Shown: one piece after another, positions 16,858 through 24,981 of the stretch
Layout: every line of letters starts with the position of its first letter
Numbering within the stretch: position 1 is the stretch's first letter
Assembly (NCBI GenBank): GCA_019637225.1
Contig: JAHBWC010000007.1
Location: 62,001 to 126,000 of the forward strand
Direction of reading: 5' to 3'
DNA length: 64,000 bases
Origin: Labilithrix sp.
Lineage (GTDB): Bacteria; Myxococcota_A; Polyangia; Polyangiales; Polyangiaceae
Made by a program: the position numbers and the translations under genes
The notes under the pieces: generated by a model
Told to the model about the DNA's origin: nothing
Databases searched by the model: none
What the model saw: the letters and a program-made list of their open reading frames with translations, nothing else

Positions 16858-18705
16858 CTACTTGTCCTCCTCGAGCACCTTCTTGATCTCGTCGGGCACG
16901 TCGGGGAGCGGTACCGCCTCGAGCTCCATGCCGTTCTTTCCGGCGCGGCAGACGTGGTTGATCTTGCCGAACGCCGCATCCATCTCGGCGAAGTCGTCGC
17001 GGGCGTGACCGCCGCGGCTCTCCTTGCGCGCGAGCGCCGAGCGCGCCATCGCCTCCGAGACGATGAGCATGTTGCGGAGGTCGATGACCTCGTGCCAGCC
17101 GGTGTTGTAGTGGCGGTTCCCGCCGCCGATCTTCGTGCGGGAGGCGGCCTCGTTGAGCCGATCGAGCTCCTTCAGGCAGGTCTGGAGGTCCTTTTCGTTC
17201 CGCATGATGCCGCAGTAGGTCTGCATCACGTTCATGAGGTCCTCGTGGACCGCGAAGGGGTTGACGCCTTCGGTGCGGTTGAACGGCTCGAGGGCGTCGC
17301 TGGCGAACTGGTCGATTTGCGCCGGATCGACGCTCTTCGCGCTCGCCGCCTTCGCGAACTTGCCCGCGTGGAGACCGGCGATGCGGCCGAACACGAGGAG
17401 ATCGGAGAGCGAGTTGCCGCCGAGCCGGTTCGCGCCGTGCATTCCGGCCGCGCACTCGCCCGCCGCGAAGAGACCCTTCACGCAGGTCTCCTGCGTCTCG
17501 GGGTCGACGCGGATCCCGCCCATCGTGTAGTGCGCCGTCGGGCCGACCTCCATCGGCTCCTTCGTGATGTCGACGTCTCCCAGTTCCTTGAACTGGTGGT
17601 ACATCGCGGGGAGCTTCTTCTTGATGTCGTCGGCGCTGCGGCGCGAGAAGATGTCGAGGAACACGCCGCCGTGCGGGGACCCGCGGCCTTCCTTCACCTC
17701 GGTGTGGATCGCGCGGGCGACGATGTCGCGCGGGAGAAGATCCGGCGTGCGCCGCGCCGTCGACGTGATGCCGCTCGTCGACTCCTTCAGCCAGCGATCG
17801 GCCTCCGCCTCCGTGTCCGCCGTCTCGTTGGCGTAGAGCGGGTGGATGTAGTCGAACATGATGCGCTTGCCGTCCTTGTTCCGGAGCGTTCCGCCCTCTC
17901 CGCGGACGCCCTCCGTGATCAAGGTGCCGCGCACGCTCGGCGGCCACACCATGCCGGTCGGGTGAAACTGCATGAACTCCTGGTCCATGATCTCGGCGCC
18001 GAGGAGATAAGCGAGGCCCTGCCCGTCGCCCGTGCACTCCCACGAGTTCGAGTTGACCTTGAACGCGCGGCCGATGCCGCCGGTGGCGAGCACGACGGCC
18101 TTCGCCTCGAAGACGACGAACTTCCCGTTCTCGCGCCAGTAGCCGAACGCGCCGGTGACCCGCCCGGGCGTCCGGCTCGCGCCCGTGCCCGTCGGGCTCT
18201 CGCCGAGGAGGCGCGTGATCGTGCACTCCATGTAGACGTGCATGCCGGTGTGGATGCCGTGCTGCTGGAGCGTGCGGATCATCTCGAGGCCGGTGCGGTC
18301 GCCGACGTGCGCGAGGCGCGGGTACTTGTGGCCGCCGAAGTTGCGCTGGAGGATGCGCCCGTCCTTCGTGCGGTCGAAGAGGGCGCCCCACTCCTCGAGC
18401 TCGTTCACGCGGTCGGGCGCCTCCATCGCGTGGAGCTGCGCCATGCGCCACTGGTTCAGGTAGCGCCCGCCCTTCATCGTGTCGCGGAAGTGGACCTTCC
18501 AGTTGTCCTTGGGCTCGACGTTGCCGAGCGCCGCGGCGACGCCGCCCTCGGCCATCACGGTGTGCGCCTTGCCGAGCAGCGACTTGCAGATCAGCCCGAC
18601 GGAGAGGCCCATCGCGCTCGCCTCGATCGCGGCGCGGAGGCCCGCGCCGCCCGCGCCGATCACCAGCACTTCGTGCTGGTGCGTCTCGTACTTGGTCTCG
18701 GCCAT
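16858..18705 (-). CDS. sdhA: Succinate dehydrogenase/fumarate reductase flavoprotein subunit
   Basis: This 615-residue catalytic subunit oxidises succinate to fumarate in the TCA cycle and respiratory complex II. The N-terminal FAD Rossmann motif is VLVIGAGGAGLRAAIEA. HTVMAEGGVAAALGN contains a His in the position that covalently binds FAD in this family. The substrate-site segments FHPTGM, GGIRVDPETQ and GANRLGGNSLSDLLVFG are present. The length suits the B-type enzymes, whose flavoprotein is longer than the E. coli one. The ATG lies 17 nt after sdhC. Confidence 0.96.
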   Translation of the reverse strand: MAETKYETHQHEVLVIGAGGAGLRAAIEASAMGLSVGLICKSLLGKAHTVMAEGGVAAALGNVEPKDNWKVHFRDTMKGGRYLNQWRMAQLHAMEAPDRVNELEEWGALFDRTKDGRILQRNFGGHKYPRLAHVGDRTGLEMIRTLQQHGIHTGMHVYMECTITRLLGESPTGTGASRTPGRVTGAFGYWRENGKFVVFEAKAVVLATGGIGRAFKVNSNSWECTGDGQGLAYLLGAEIMDQEFMQFHPTGMVWPPSVRGTLITEGVRGEGGTLRNKDGKRIMFDYIHPLYANETADTEAEADRWLKESTSGITSTARRTPDLLPRDIVARAIHTEVKEGRGSPHGGVFLDIFSRRSADDIKKKLPAMYHQFKELGDVDITKEPMEVGPTAHYTMGGIRVDPETQETCVKGLFAAGECAAGMHGANRLGGNSLSDLLVFGRIAGLHAGKFAKAASAKSVDPAQIDQFASDALEPFNRTEGVNPFAVHEDLMNVMQTYCGIMRNEKDLQTCLKELDRLNEAASRTKIGGGNRHYNTGWHEVIDLRNMLIVSEAMARSALARKESRGGHARDDFAEMDAAFGKINHVCRAGKNGMELEAVPLPDVPDEIKKVLEEDK

Positions 18706-18722
18706 GTGCTTCGTCCCCCGAG

Positions 18723-19484
18723 TCAGAAGAGGCGGATGTCCTGGATCGCGCCCGTCGCGACCGAGCGGATGTAGACGTCGCAGAGGACGACGCCGAAGAG
18801 GCTGATCCAGGCGAACGCCATGTGGTTGACGTTGAGCCGCGAGACCCACGACCAGACCTTGTGGCGGAGCATGCCGAGAGGCGCCGTCGAGTAGCTGTCG
18901 ACGCTGCCGCCCACGAGGTGGCGGAACGAGTGACACGACGTCGTGTAGAGCGTGAGGAACGCGCAGTTCAGGAAGATGACGAACGACCCCACGCCGAACC
19001 CGAGCTCGCCGTTCCAGAGGAGCGACTTCACGAAGTCGTGCCAGAGGAAGACGAGGAACAAGAGCGCGAAGTACATCGCGTAGCGATGGAGGTTCTGGAA
19101 GAGCAGGAGCTTCCGCTCTCCGTTGTAGTGGCCGGGGCTGCGCGCGCCGACGGCGCAGGCGGGCGGCGTCATCGCGAACGAGCGGTAGTAGGCCTTCCGG
19201 TAGTAGTAACAGGTGAAACGGAAGAGGCCGGGGAAGGGCAGGATGAGGATCGCCGGCGTGAGCAGCGGGATGCCGAGGTCCTTCGTCTCGAAGTACGGCG
19301 ACGCGAGCGGCGACAGGTACGGCCCCCAGGCGTAGTTCGTCCCCTCGAAGGCGCGGAACGTCGCGTAGACGACGAAGCCGGTGAGCACGCAGAAGGTGAC
19401 CAGCGGGCCGACCCACCAGTTGTCCTTCCGCAGCGTGTTGCCGAGGCCGTCGACCACGGGCAAACGCACGACCTTTTCAGCCAT
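18723..19484 (-). CDS. sdhC: Succinate dehydrogenase cytochrome b membrane subunit
   Basis: This 253-residue membrane subunit has about five transmembrane segments and anchors SdhAB, passing electrons to quinone. Candidate haem-ligand histidines occur in NLHRYAMYF, LWHDFVKS, CHSFRHLVGG and NVNHMAFAW. A single long subunit replacing separate SdhC and SdhD fits B-type complex II. The ATG is preceded by a strong GGGAGGGAAGG. It is the first gene of the sdhCAB operon. Confidence 0.9.
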   Translation of the reverse strand: MAEKVVRLPVVDGLGNTLRKDNWWVGPLVTFCVLTGFVVYATFRAFEGTNYAWGPYLSPLASPYFETKDLGIPLLTPAILILPFPGLFRFTCYYYRKAYYRSFAMTPPACAVGARSPGHYNGERKLLLFQNLHRYAMYFALLFLVFLWHDFVKSLLWNGELGFGVGSFVIFLNCAFLTLYTTSCHSFRHLVGGSVDSYSTAPLGMLRHKVWSWVSRLNVNHMAFAWISLFGVVLCDVYIRSVATGAIQDIRLF

Positions 19485-19531
19485 CCCGCCTTCCCTCCCT
19501 GCGGGCTCGACGCTGAAGCCCCCGGATCTTC

Positions 19532-19559
19532 TTTAGTCCCAGCGGAGGTAGTGTGGCAA
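19532..19559 (-). promoter_or_regulatory. Candidate sigma70 promoter of sdhCAB
   Basis: On the minus strand TTGCCA (19559-19554) is followed after 16 nt by ACTAAA (19537-19532), about 48 nt before the sdhC start. The -35 is good and the -10 is mediocre (T3, A4 and A5 match). Position and AT-richness relative to the surroundings support it. Confidence 0.35.
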
Positions 19560-19642
19560 GCGAAGTGTTTTCGTAGGGTTCGGCTGGAGCCCGAGGCGCC
19601 GGGGGCACCCGCTCGCCGCCACGAAACGACGGGCCCGCGTCC

Positions 19643-20188
19643 TCAGCCGATGAACGTGTCCGCGAGCGATCCGCTCTGTCGGAGCGCCTCGAAGAGCGCG
19701 ATGCCCACGGCGTTGGCGAGGTTGAGCGAACGAACCGCGCCGAGCGTCGGGATCCCGACGAGGCGGTCGTGGTATTTCGTCGTCAGCTCCTCGGGCAGAC
19801 CGACGCTCTCCTTACCGAACACGAGCGCGTCGCCTGGCTGGAAGCCGGCGTCGAGGTAGCTCCGCTCGGCGAGCGCGCTGAAGAGGAAGAGGCGCCCGCC
19901 CGGTGACTCGTTCTCGAACGCGTGGACGAACTGCGGAAAGTCCACGTGCGTGCGCACGTCGACGAGGTGCCAGTAGTCGACGCCGGCGCGCCGGACGCTC
20001 TGCTCGTCGATGCGGAAGCCGAGCCTGCCGACGAGGTGGAGAGGCGAGCCGGTCGCGGCGCCGAGGCGGGCGACGTTCCCCGTGTTCGGCGGGATCTCGG
20101 GCTCGACGAGCACGACGTGGAAAGGCGGCGCGCCCCGGGCCTGGAGAGGCGAGGCGCGAAGGCGTGGTGAAGGGAGCGGGCGCGACAT
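19643..20188 (-). CDS. trmL: tRNA (cytidine/uridine-34-2'-O)-methyltransferase (TrmL-type)
   Basis: This 181-residue SPOUT methyltransferase modifies the ribose at the tRNA wobble position. The three family motifs are clear: EIPPNTGNVARLGAATG, DALVFGKESVGLPEEL, and VGIPTLGAVRSLNLANAVG, which forms the trefoil-knot SAM site. The length matches TrmL rather than longer TrmH proteins with extra RNA-binding domains. The first 20 residues are Arg/Pro-rich and may not all be native. It is divergent from the outer-membrane protein gene. Confidence 0.92.
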   Translation of the reverse strand: MSRPLPSPRLRASPLQARGAPPFHVVLVEPEIPPNTGNVARLGAATGSPLHLVGRLGFRIDEQSVRRAGVDYWHLVDVRTHVDFPQFVHAFENESPGGRLFLFSALAERSYLDAGFQPGDALVFGKESVGLPEELTTKYHDRLVGIPTLGAVRSLNLANAVGIALFEALRQSGSLADTFIG

Positions 20189-20359
20189 GGCTCGAGGTGC
20201 GTGCGGTGGGCCGCCGGAGCCGATCGATACCAGGGCCGGCGCCGGCGATCGAGGCGCGCCGCGCGCTCCGCGACGGCTGGAGGAGCTCTCGACGCGGGGG
20301 AGCGCCGGCGCCGGGACCGGAAAAACCGGGCGATGCTCTCGCCGGACGCCACGCCGTCC

Positions 20360-20389
20360 TTGACGGGCGTCCGATCAGGAACGTAGCCT
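20360..20389 (+). promoter_or_regulatory. Candidate promoter giving a near-leaderless mRNA
   Basis: TTGACG (20360-20365) is separated by 18 nt from TAGCCT (20384-20389). The GTG at 20398 begins only 8 nt later and has no Shine-Dalgarno sequence, so the transcript would start within about 2 nt of the start codon. Confidence 0.45.
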
Positions 20390-20397
20390 CAGCCGTC

Positions 20398-21519
20398 GTG
20401 CGCATCCGTCGCGCCTCGCTTGGTTTTCTCGCCGCCGCTACGTTGAGCGTCCTGGTGCCCCGTGAGGCACGCGCTGGGGACATGGACCCGACGCCGGAGC
20501 GCCTCGTCAACCAGCCGGCGGGCCTGCCTGCGGGCCAGACCTGCCAGAGCATCGCGGCGAACCCTGGGGCGCTCGTCTCGGCGGGGCTTCGGCCTCAGGA
20601 CTTCCCGTGCCGGCCGAACAACCCCGCCTTCGCGAACATGATCTCGGAGCTCGGCTTCGCGATCGCGCCGACGTCGTTCTACCCGGCGCGCACGACGGGC
20701 GTCGGTGGCTTCCAGGTCTCGATCGAGGCGAGCTACACGGGCATCAGCGCCGACCGGTCCGTCCCGCAGAACAACGGCGGCTCAATGCAGTACTGGCACC
20801 TCGGCACGCGCGGGGCGCAGGACCAGAACACGCGGCAGTCGTCGGTCGTCAACTCGTCGCCCGACAACGTGCTCCAGATCTACGCGCTCAAGGCTCGCAA
20901 GGGGCTCCCGCTCGGCTTCGAGCTCGCCGGCAGCCTCGGGTACGTGTCGAACACGACGCTGTGGGTGGGCGGCGGCGACATTCGCTGGTCGATGCTCGAG
21001 GGCTTCCGCTCGGGCGTGCTCGGGTTCCTCCCGGACATCTCCGTCGGCGGCGGCATCCGCACGCTCACGGGGACGTCGCGGTTCTACCTGACGACCCTGG
21101 GCATCGACGTCCGCGCGTCGAAGCCGATCACGCTCCAGGACAGCTCGCAGCTCATCCCGAGCCTCGGCTTCCAGCGCCTCGTCATCTTCGGCGACTCGAA
21201 CGTCGTCGACGGGACGCCGAACGTCGACGCGGTCGCGCAGTGCGGTTTCGGCGGCCTCGACGAGACCAGCGGCGCGCCGACGTGCCGGAACAAGCTCCCG
21301 AACGGGACCGACGCGAACACGGACTTCGCGAACAACTTCACCTTCAACAAGGTCCGTGTCCACCGTAACCGCGGCATGGTCGCTCTCAACTATCGGTACG
21401 AGATCGTCTGGCTCGGCTCGCAGATCGCGTTCGACATCAACGAGCCCAGGGACGAAAACCCGGGCATCGTGGGCAAGCGGCAGTGGACGCTCTCATTCGA
21501 AGGCGGCGTGCACTTCTGA
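20398..21519 (+). CDS. Outer-membrane beta-barrel-type protein
   Basis: This 373-residue exported protein has a signal peptide (basic VRIRRAS, hydrophobic core, cleavage expected after AREARA). The mature protein alternates Gly/aromatic strands such as GFELAGSLGYVSNTTLWVGG and ends in GGVHF. A C-terminal Phe is the typical BamA recognition signal of barrel proteins. No specific porin or transporter family was recognised. The two central cysteines are in QCGFGGLDETSGAPTC. Its 3' end overlaps the P460 lipoprotein gene by 37 bp, so the two are likely co-transcribed. Confidence 0.7.
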   Translation: MRIRRASLGFLAAATLSVLVPREARAGDMDPTPERLVNQPAGLPAGQTCQSIAANPGALVSAGLRPQDFPCRPNNPAFANMISELGFAIAPTSFYPARTTGVGGFQVSIEASYTGISADRSVPQNNGGSMQYWHLGTRGAQDQNTRQSSVVNSSPDNVLQIYALKARKGLPLGFELAGSLGYVSNTTLWVGGGDIRWSMLEGFRSGVLGFLPDISVGGGIRTLTGTSRFYLTTLGIDVRASKPITLQDSSQLIPSLGFQRLVIFGDSNVVDGTPNVDAVAQCGFGGLDETSGAPTCRNKLPNGTDANTDFANNFTFNKVRVHRNRGMVALNYRYEIVWLGSQIAFDINEPRDENPGIVGKRQWTLSFEGGVHF

Positions 21520-22070
21520 TCGTCCTCGGCGGCGTGACGGCGAGCGCGCTCGTCGTCGCGTGTGCTGGGCGTGACGGCGCCGGCGGAGCGGTCGGCGTGA
21601 GCGACAAGGTGTCCGGCGGGTACTCGGCGCGCGACGCCGGTGACGACGCTCCGCTCGACGGCGCCGTCGCGTTGCCTCCGGGGTACCGGGAGTCGTTCAT
21701 CAAGGTGAACAAGGCGCGGTTCGTCTCGCAGGGCCACGCCGCGGGGCGCTGGGAGGTCGACGTCTGGGCGAACGAGCTCGCGGCCAAGGCGCTGGCGGCG
21801 CGCGCGCGCGAGGTGCCGCCGGGCGCGATCGTCGTGGAGGAGCACTTCGAGCGTGGCGCCGCCGTCGACGCCTCGGCGGAGGGCGAGAGGCCGAGCGGCC
21901 CGATCATGGTGATGGAGAAGAAGCCCGCGGGGTTCGCGAAGGAGCACGGCGACTGGCGCTGGGCCGTCGTCGGATCGCAAGGTCAGCTCGTTCGCGACGG
22001 CGTGATCGAGACGTGCGCCGGCTGCCACGACGACGCGCCGATGGACGGCCTCTTCCCGATCGTCGAGTGA
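21483..22070 (+). CDS. Cytochrome P460-family lipoprotein
   Basis: This 195-residue protein has a basic n-region (RRRR), a lipobox VVAC (C27), a short linker, and a cytochrome P460-like domain: LPPGYRESFIKVNKAR, a central beta region, and a C-terminal c-type haem motif CAGCH (178-182). P460 proteins carry a haem cross-linked to Lys and can oxidise hydroxylamine or act on NO; the role of this relative is unknown. The GTG start is inside the upstream barrel gene, giving a 37-bp overlap and suggesting coupled expression of a surface barrel and a haem lipoprotein. Confidence 0.78.
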   Translation: MDALIRRRRALLIVLGGVTASALVVACAGRDGAGGAVGVSDKVSGGYSARDAGDDAPLDGAVALPPGYRESFIKVNKARFVSQGHAAGRWEVDVWANELAAKALAARAREVPPGAIVVEEHFERGAAVDASAEGERPSGPIMVMEKKPAGFAKEHGDWRWAVVGSQGQLVRDGVIETCAGCHDDAPMDGLFPIVE

Positions 22071-22116
22071 TCGCGGCGCCGCCGCGTGACCGAGCGGTTC
22101 ACGTCGAGCCGGCGCC

Positions 22117-23001
22117 TCAGATCAAGACGAGCGCGGCGATCGCCACGAGGATCGCGACGGCGAAGACGAGCGTCGCGACGCTCGCGCCCACGTACGAGAT
22201 GGCGAGCGCGGCGCGGCTGCGCTCGCCCTCGAGTCGATAGCAGCCTCGGACGAACGCGTTCGTCGCGCGCGTCGGTAGACCCGACAGTGCGCCCGCGAGG
22301 CCGAGGGCGGCCTGCATGCCCTCCTTCACCGCGACCACGATCGCGCCGAGCGGGCCCATCACGAGATCCCACCCGCACGCGTAGAGGCCGAAGCGAAGCG
22401 CGCGCGAACGCGCTCCGCGCGCGCCCTGGCGTGTCGCGCCGACGTCGATCGACAGGCCGTGCGCCGCGTGCGCGGCGACGAGGAGCGCGGCGAACGCGGG
22501 GAGCCCGAAGAGGACGACACGCAAGGTCACCGAGCGCGCCGCCGGATCGCGCGCGAGGTGGCCGAGCCACTCGGGGGCGATCACCGCCGCGACGGCGACG
22601 AACGACGCGAACGCCGCGCCGGAGGCGAGCAGCTCGGAGAGCACGGCGAAGCGCAGCGCGGGCATCAGCGGCCCGTCGGGCAGGAGCTCGAAGAAGCCCT
22701 CGGCGTCGCGCGTGGTCGACCGCGCCGTCGACCACAGGCGCGAGAAGACCGGCACGCCGGCGCGCTCCCACGCGACGACCGACACGATGCCGGAGCGCGA
22801 GAGATCCTCGAGATCGTCGCGGCACCCGGAGCAGTCGGCGTCACCGCAGAACGCGCAGACGACGGCGGCCGGGACGTCGAGCAGATCGGGGCCCGAGCCT
22901 CGGTCCGTCGCCTCCGCGGCTTCGCGCGCCTCGCGCTCGATGCGCTCCTCGAGCGACTCTTCGCGCTCGAGCTCGCCGGAACGTCGTCGCGCGGCCGCCA
23001 T
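22117..23001 (-). CDS. Multipass membrane protein with an N-terminal Cys motif, unknown function
   Basis: I do not recognise this 294-residue protein. An Arg/Glu-rich N-terminus is followed by a cytoplasmic Cys cluster, CAFCGDADCSGC (a possible zinc or Fe-S site), then about four hydrophobic segments, the last at the extreme C-terminus. ATG 23001 is used. A TTG at 23040 would add 13 residues, but a perfect hairpin ends one base before ATG 23001. It converges on the P460 gene and is preceded on the same strand by the zinc-ribbon membrane protein. A Yip1-like membrane protein is one possibility. Confidence 0.6.
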   Translation of the reverse strand: MAAARRRSGELEREESLEERIEREAREAAEATDRGSGPDLLDVPAAVVCAFCGDADCSGCRDDLEDLSRSGIVSVVAWERAGVPVFSRLWSTARSTTRDAEGFFELLPDGPLMPALRFAVLSELLASGAAFASFVAVAAVIAPEWLGHLARDPAARSVTLRVVLFGLPAFAALLVAAHAAHGLSIDVGATRQGARGARSRALRFGLYACGWDLVMGPLGAIVVAVKEGMQAALGLAGALSGLPTRATNAFVRGCYRLEGERSRAALAISYVGASVATLVFAVAILVAIAALVLI

Positions 23002-23002
23002 C

Positions 23003-23027
23003 GTGGATGGAGCATGGCTCCATCCAC
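23003..23027. promoter_or_regulatory. Perfect 10-bp inverted repeat directly before the start codon
   Basis: GTGGATGGAG (23003-23012) and CTCCATCCAC (23018-23027) flank a 5-nt loop. On the minus strand the hairpin ends 1 nt before the ATG at 23001 and holds the only Shine-Dalgarno-like GGAG within its 5' arm. It could be an operator or an RNA hairpin limiting translation. Confidence 0.5.
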
Positions 23028-23138
23028 CGGAGTGCGCCAACTTCGACGGCGGGTGCGCTCCGCGGCGCGCACGTCGCAGCCCATGTGGGTGACGCGGTCA
23101 CCGAGATCTCGCGAGACGCGCCTCGGTCGAAGCTCGCT

Positions 23139-23762
23139 TCAGTGCAGCGCCTGGCCCTTCGACGAGCCGCGCTTCACGTCGATGACGTCGATCGATCCGC
23201 CGAGCCGGATGGAGACGACCACCGCCGCGAGCGACACGGCCAGGGTCGCCCACATCGGCCAGTCCCACGTGTAACGGATCGGGATGATTCCGCGCGGAGG
23301 CTTCAGCAAGAGCACGGCGATCGCGACCGCGGGGATCGCGCTCAGGAAGGCGGCCGCCACCCGCGCCCCGCGCATCTGGACGATGGACCGGCGGCTGAGG
23401 ACCGTCGGAACGAGGACCACCCACGCCGCGCAGCACGCCCAGAGCCAGCCGATGCGCTCGTGCGCGAGGTTGAAGGCCGACTTGGCGTCGATGTAGGGCA
23501 TCGTCAGGCGCACCCACGGCAAGAAGAAGAAGGCGAGGCCGAGCAGGCCGAGGACCGCGAGCGGTCCTTTGCCGCGTCCGAGGAAGGTGAGCGGCATCCG
23601 CTCGAGCTCGGGCGCCGTCGGCACGCCGGCCTCGTCGTGCATCGCGTCGATCGAGGGCGGGAGCTTGTGGAGCTTGGCCAGCGGCATCTGGCACACCGGA
23701 CAGGCCTCGGCCTCGCCTTCCTCGAACATCTCCCGGCAGAAAGGGCAGGCGAGCAGTCCCAC
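23139..23762 (-). CDS. Zinc-ribbon membrane protein, unknown function
   Basis: This 207-residue protein begins with two CxxC pairs, CPFCREMFEEGEAEACPVC, forming a likely rubredoxin-type zinc ribbon in the cytoplasm. About four transmembrane helices follow, from LAVLGLLGLAFFFLPWV onward. The GTG at 23762 is preferred because a TATGCT hexamer ends 6 nt before it and the zinc ribbon starts within the next six residues. The family is not recognised. It lies upstream of the other Cys-motif membrane protein, with a 137-bp gap. Confidence 0.65.
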   Translation of the reverse strand: MGLLACPFCREMFEEGEAEACPVCQMPLAKLHKLPPSIDAMHDEAGVPTAPELERMPLTFLGRGKGPLAVLGLLGLAFFFLPWVRLTMPYIDAKSAFNLAHERIGWLWACCAAWVVLVPTVLSRRSIVQMRGARVAAAFLSAIPAVAIAVLLLKPPRGIIPIRYTWDWPMWATLAVSLAAVVVSIRLGGSIDVIDVKRGSSKGQALH

Positions 23763-23768
23763 GCGACG

Positions 23769-23774
23769 AGCATA
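23769..23774 (-). promoter_or_regulatory. Candidate -10 element of the zinc-ribbon protein gene
   Basis: On the minus strand TATGCT (4 of 6) ends 6 nt before the GTG at 23762. Transcription would be expected to start at about the G of the start codon, giving a leaderless mRNA. Confidence 0.4.
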
Positions 23775-23866
23775 GCCAAAGGCGAGGAGGGTAGAGCGGT
23801 TCACCCTTCCACCGACAGGCGAACGGGGACGGGGTTCCCGCGCACAGCTCGTGGTATCGAGGTGGG

Positions 23867-24154
23867 ATGGCTCGACCGTCGAAGCTCGAACGCCCCGCCG
23901 TCGACGCCTGGCTGGCGCAGCACGCCGGCTGGGCCGAAGAGGAAGGCGCCCTCGTCCGGACCTTCGCGATGCCGGACTTCGGTGCCGCGCTCGCGTTCGC
24001 CGTCCGTCTGGGGATGATCGCGGAGAAGCGCGACCACCACCCCGACATCCTGATCGGCTGGGGCAAGGCGCGCGTCGCGTGGACGACCCACGACGCCGGG
24101 GGCATCTCGCAGCTCGATCTGGACCTGGCCGAGGCCACCGACGCGCTCGGTTGA
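23867..24154 (+). CDS. phhB: 4a-hydroxytetrahydrobiopterin dehydratase
   Basis: This 95-residue protein has the usual length and motif of pterin-4a-carbinolamine dehydratases, which dehydrate the pterin product of aromatic amino-acid hydroxylases. The conserved core is EKRDHHPDILIGWGKARVAWTTHD, with the catalytic HHP. It stands alone between a divergent membrane protein gene and rnc, and no phenylalanine hydroxylase is nearby. The ATG is preceded by GAGGTGGG. Confidence 0.9.
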   Translation: MARPSKLERPAVDAWLAQHAGWAEEEGALVRTFAMPDFGAALAFAVRLGMIAEKRDHHPDILIGWGKARVAWTTHDAGGISQLDLDLAEATDALG

Positions 24155-24234
24155 GGTCCTCGGACCGGGAATCCGAGGCGTCACCCGCACAGGGGGCTTG
24201 CATCCGAGGCGTGTAGGTTGCAATTGACTGGAAC

Positions 24235-24981
24235 GTGACCGCACGCGAGACGGAGCTCTTGGCGGCGCGCGCCCGGCTGAAGGCGCGCGTGATCGAGATC
24301 GTCGGGGAGGGGGAGATCCCTCGGCTCGACGAGGCGCTCACGCATCCGAGCTACGCGAACGAGTCGAGCGAGCCGGACAACCAGCGGCTCGAGTTCCTCG
24401 GGGACGCCGTGCTCGGCCTCTGCGTGAGCGAGCTTCTGAGCCGCGAGCAGCCGGAGGCCGACGAGGGGGTGCTCACGCGCATGCGGAGCGCGCTCGTGAA
24501 CGCGGAGGCGCTCGCGCTCTGGGCGCGCGCCGAGAAGATCGGCGAGGCGCTCGCCCTCGGCAAGGGCGCCCGCGCGGGCAGCGAGCGCGAGCAGACGAAC
24601 GTGCTCGCCGACGCCGTCGAGGCGCTCGTCGCCTGCGTCTACGAGGCACGCGGGATCGACGGCGCGCGGCGGCTCGTCGAGCACGTCATCCGGGAGCCGA
24701 TGCAGGAGGCAGCGCGGCTCGGCACGCGCGATCCGAAGAGCCTCCTCCAGGAGCAGGTCCAGGCGCGAGGCCTACCGGCGCCGACCTACCGCGTGCGCGG
24801 CGTCAGCGGTCCGCAGCACGATCCGACGTTCGAGGTCGAGGTGATCGTCGGCGACGCCGTCGCGGGCGTCGGCGAGGGGCGCTCGAAGCGCGTGGCCGAG
24901 CGGGTCGCCGCGCTCGCGGCCCTCACGGCGCGGGTCGAGGACCTGCCTCCGGAGCCCGAGGGATCGAGCGAGGCAGGCTGA
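24235..24981 (+). CDS. rnc: Ribonuclease III
   Basis: This 248-residue endonuclease cleaves double-stranded RNA in rRNA and mRNA processing. The catalytic domain includes LTHPSYANE, the signature NQRLEFLGDAVLGL with metal-binding Glu and Asp, and the downstream acidic site NVLADAVEALVACVYE. A double-stranded RNA-binding domain follows (about 165-232) with DPTFEVEVIVGD and GRSKRVAERVAALAAL. The start is GTG. Its last 59 bp overlap the 3' end of the convergent peptidyl-prolyl isomerase gene. Confidence 0.95.
   Translation: MTARETELLAARARLKARVIEIVGEGEIPRLDEALTHPSYANESSEPDNQRLEFLGDAVLGLCVSELLSREQPEADEGVLTRMRSALVNAEALALWARAEKIGEALALGKGARAGSEREQTNVLADAVEALVACVYEARGIDGARRLVEHVIREPMQEAARLGTRDPKSLLQEQVQARGLPAPTYRVRGVSGPQHDPTFEVEVIVGDAVAGVGEGRSKRVAERVAALAALTARVEDLPPEPEGSSEAG

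Noticed and set aside
24171-24212. Two 11-bp direct repeats ATCCGAGGCGT, 31 bp apart, before rnc
   Set aside because: Too short and isolated to call a site; they may be coincidental in GC-rich DNA.
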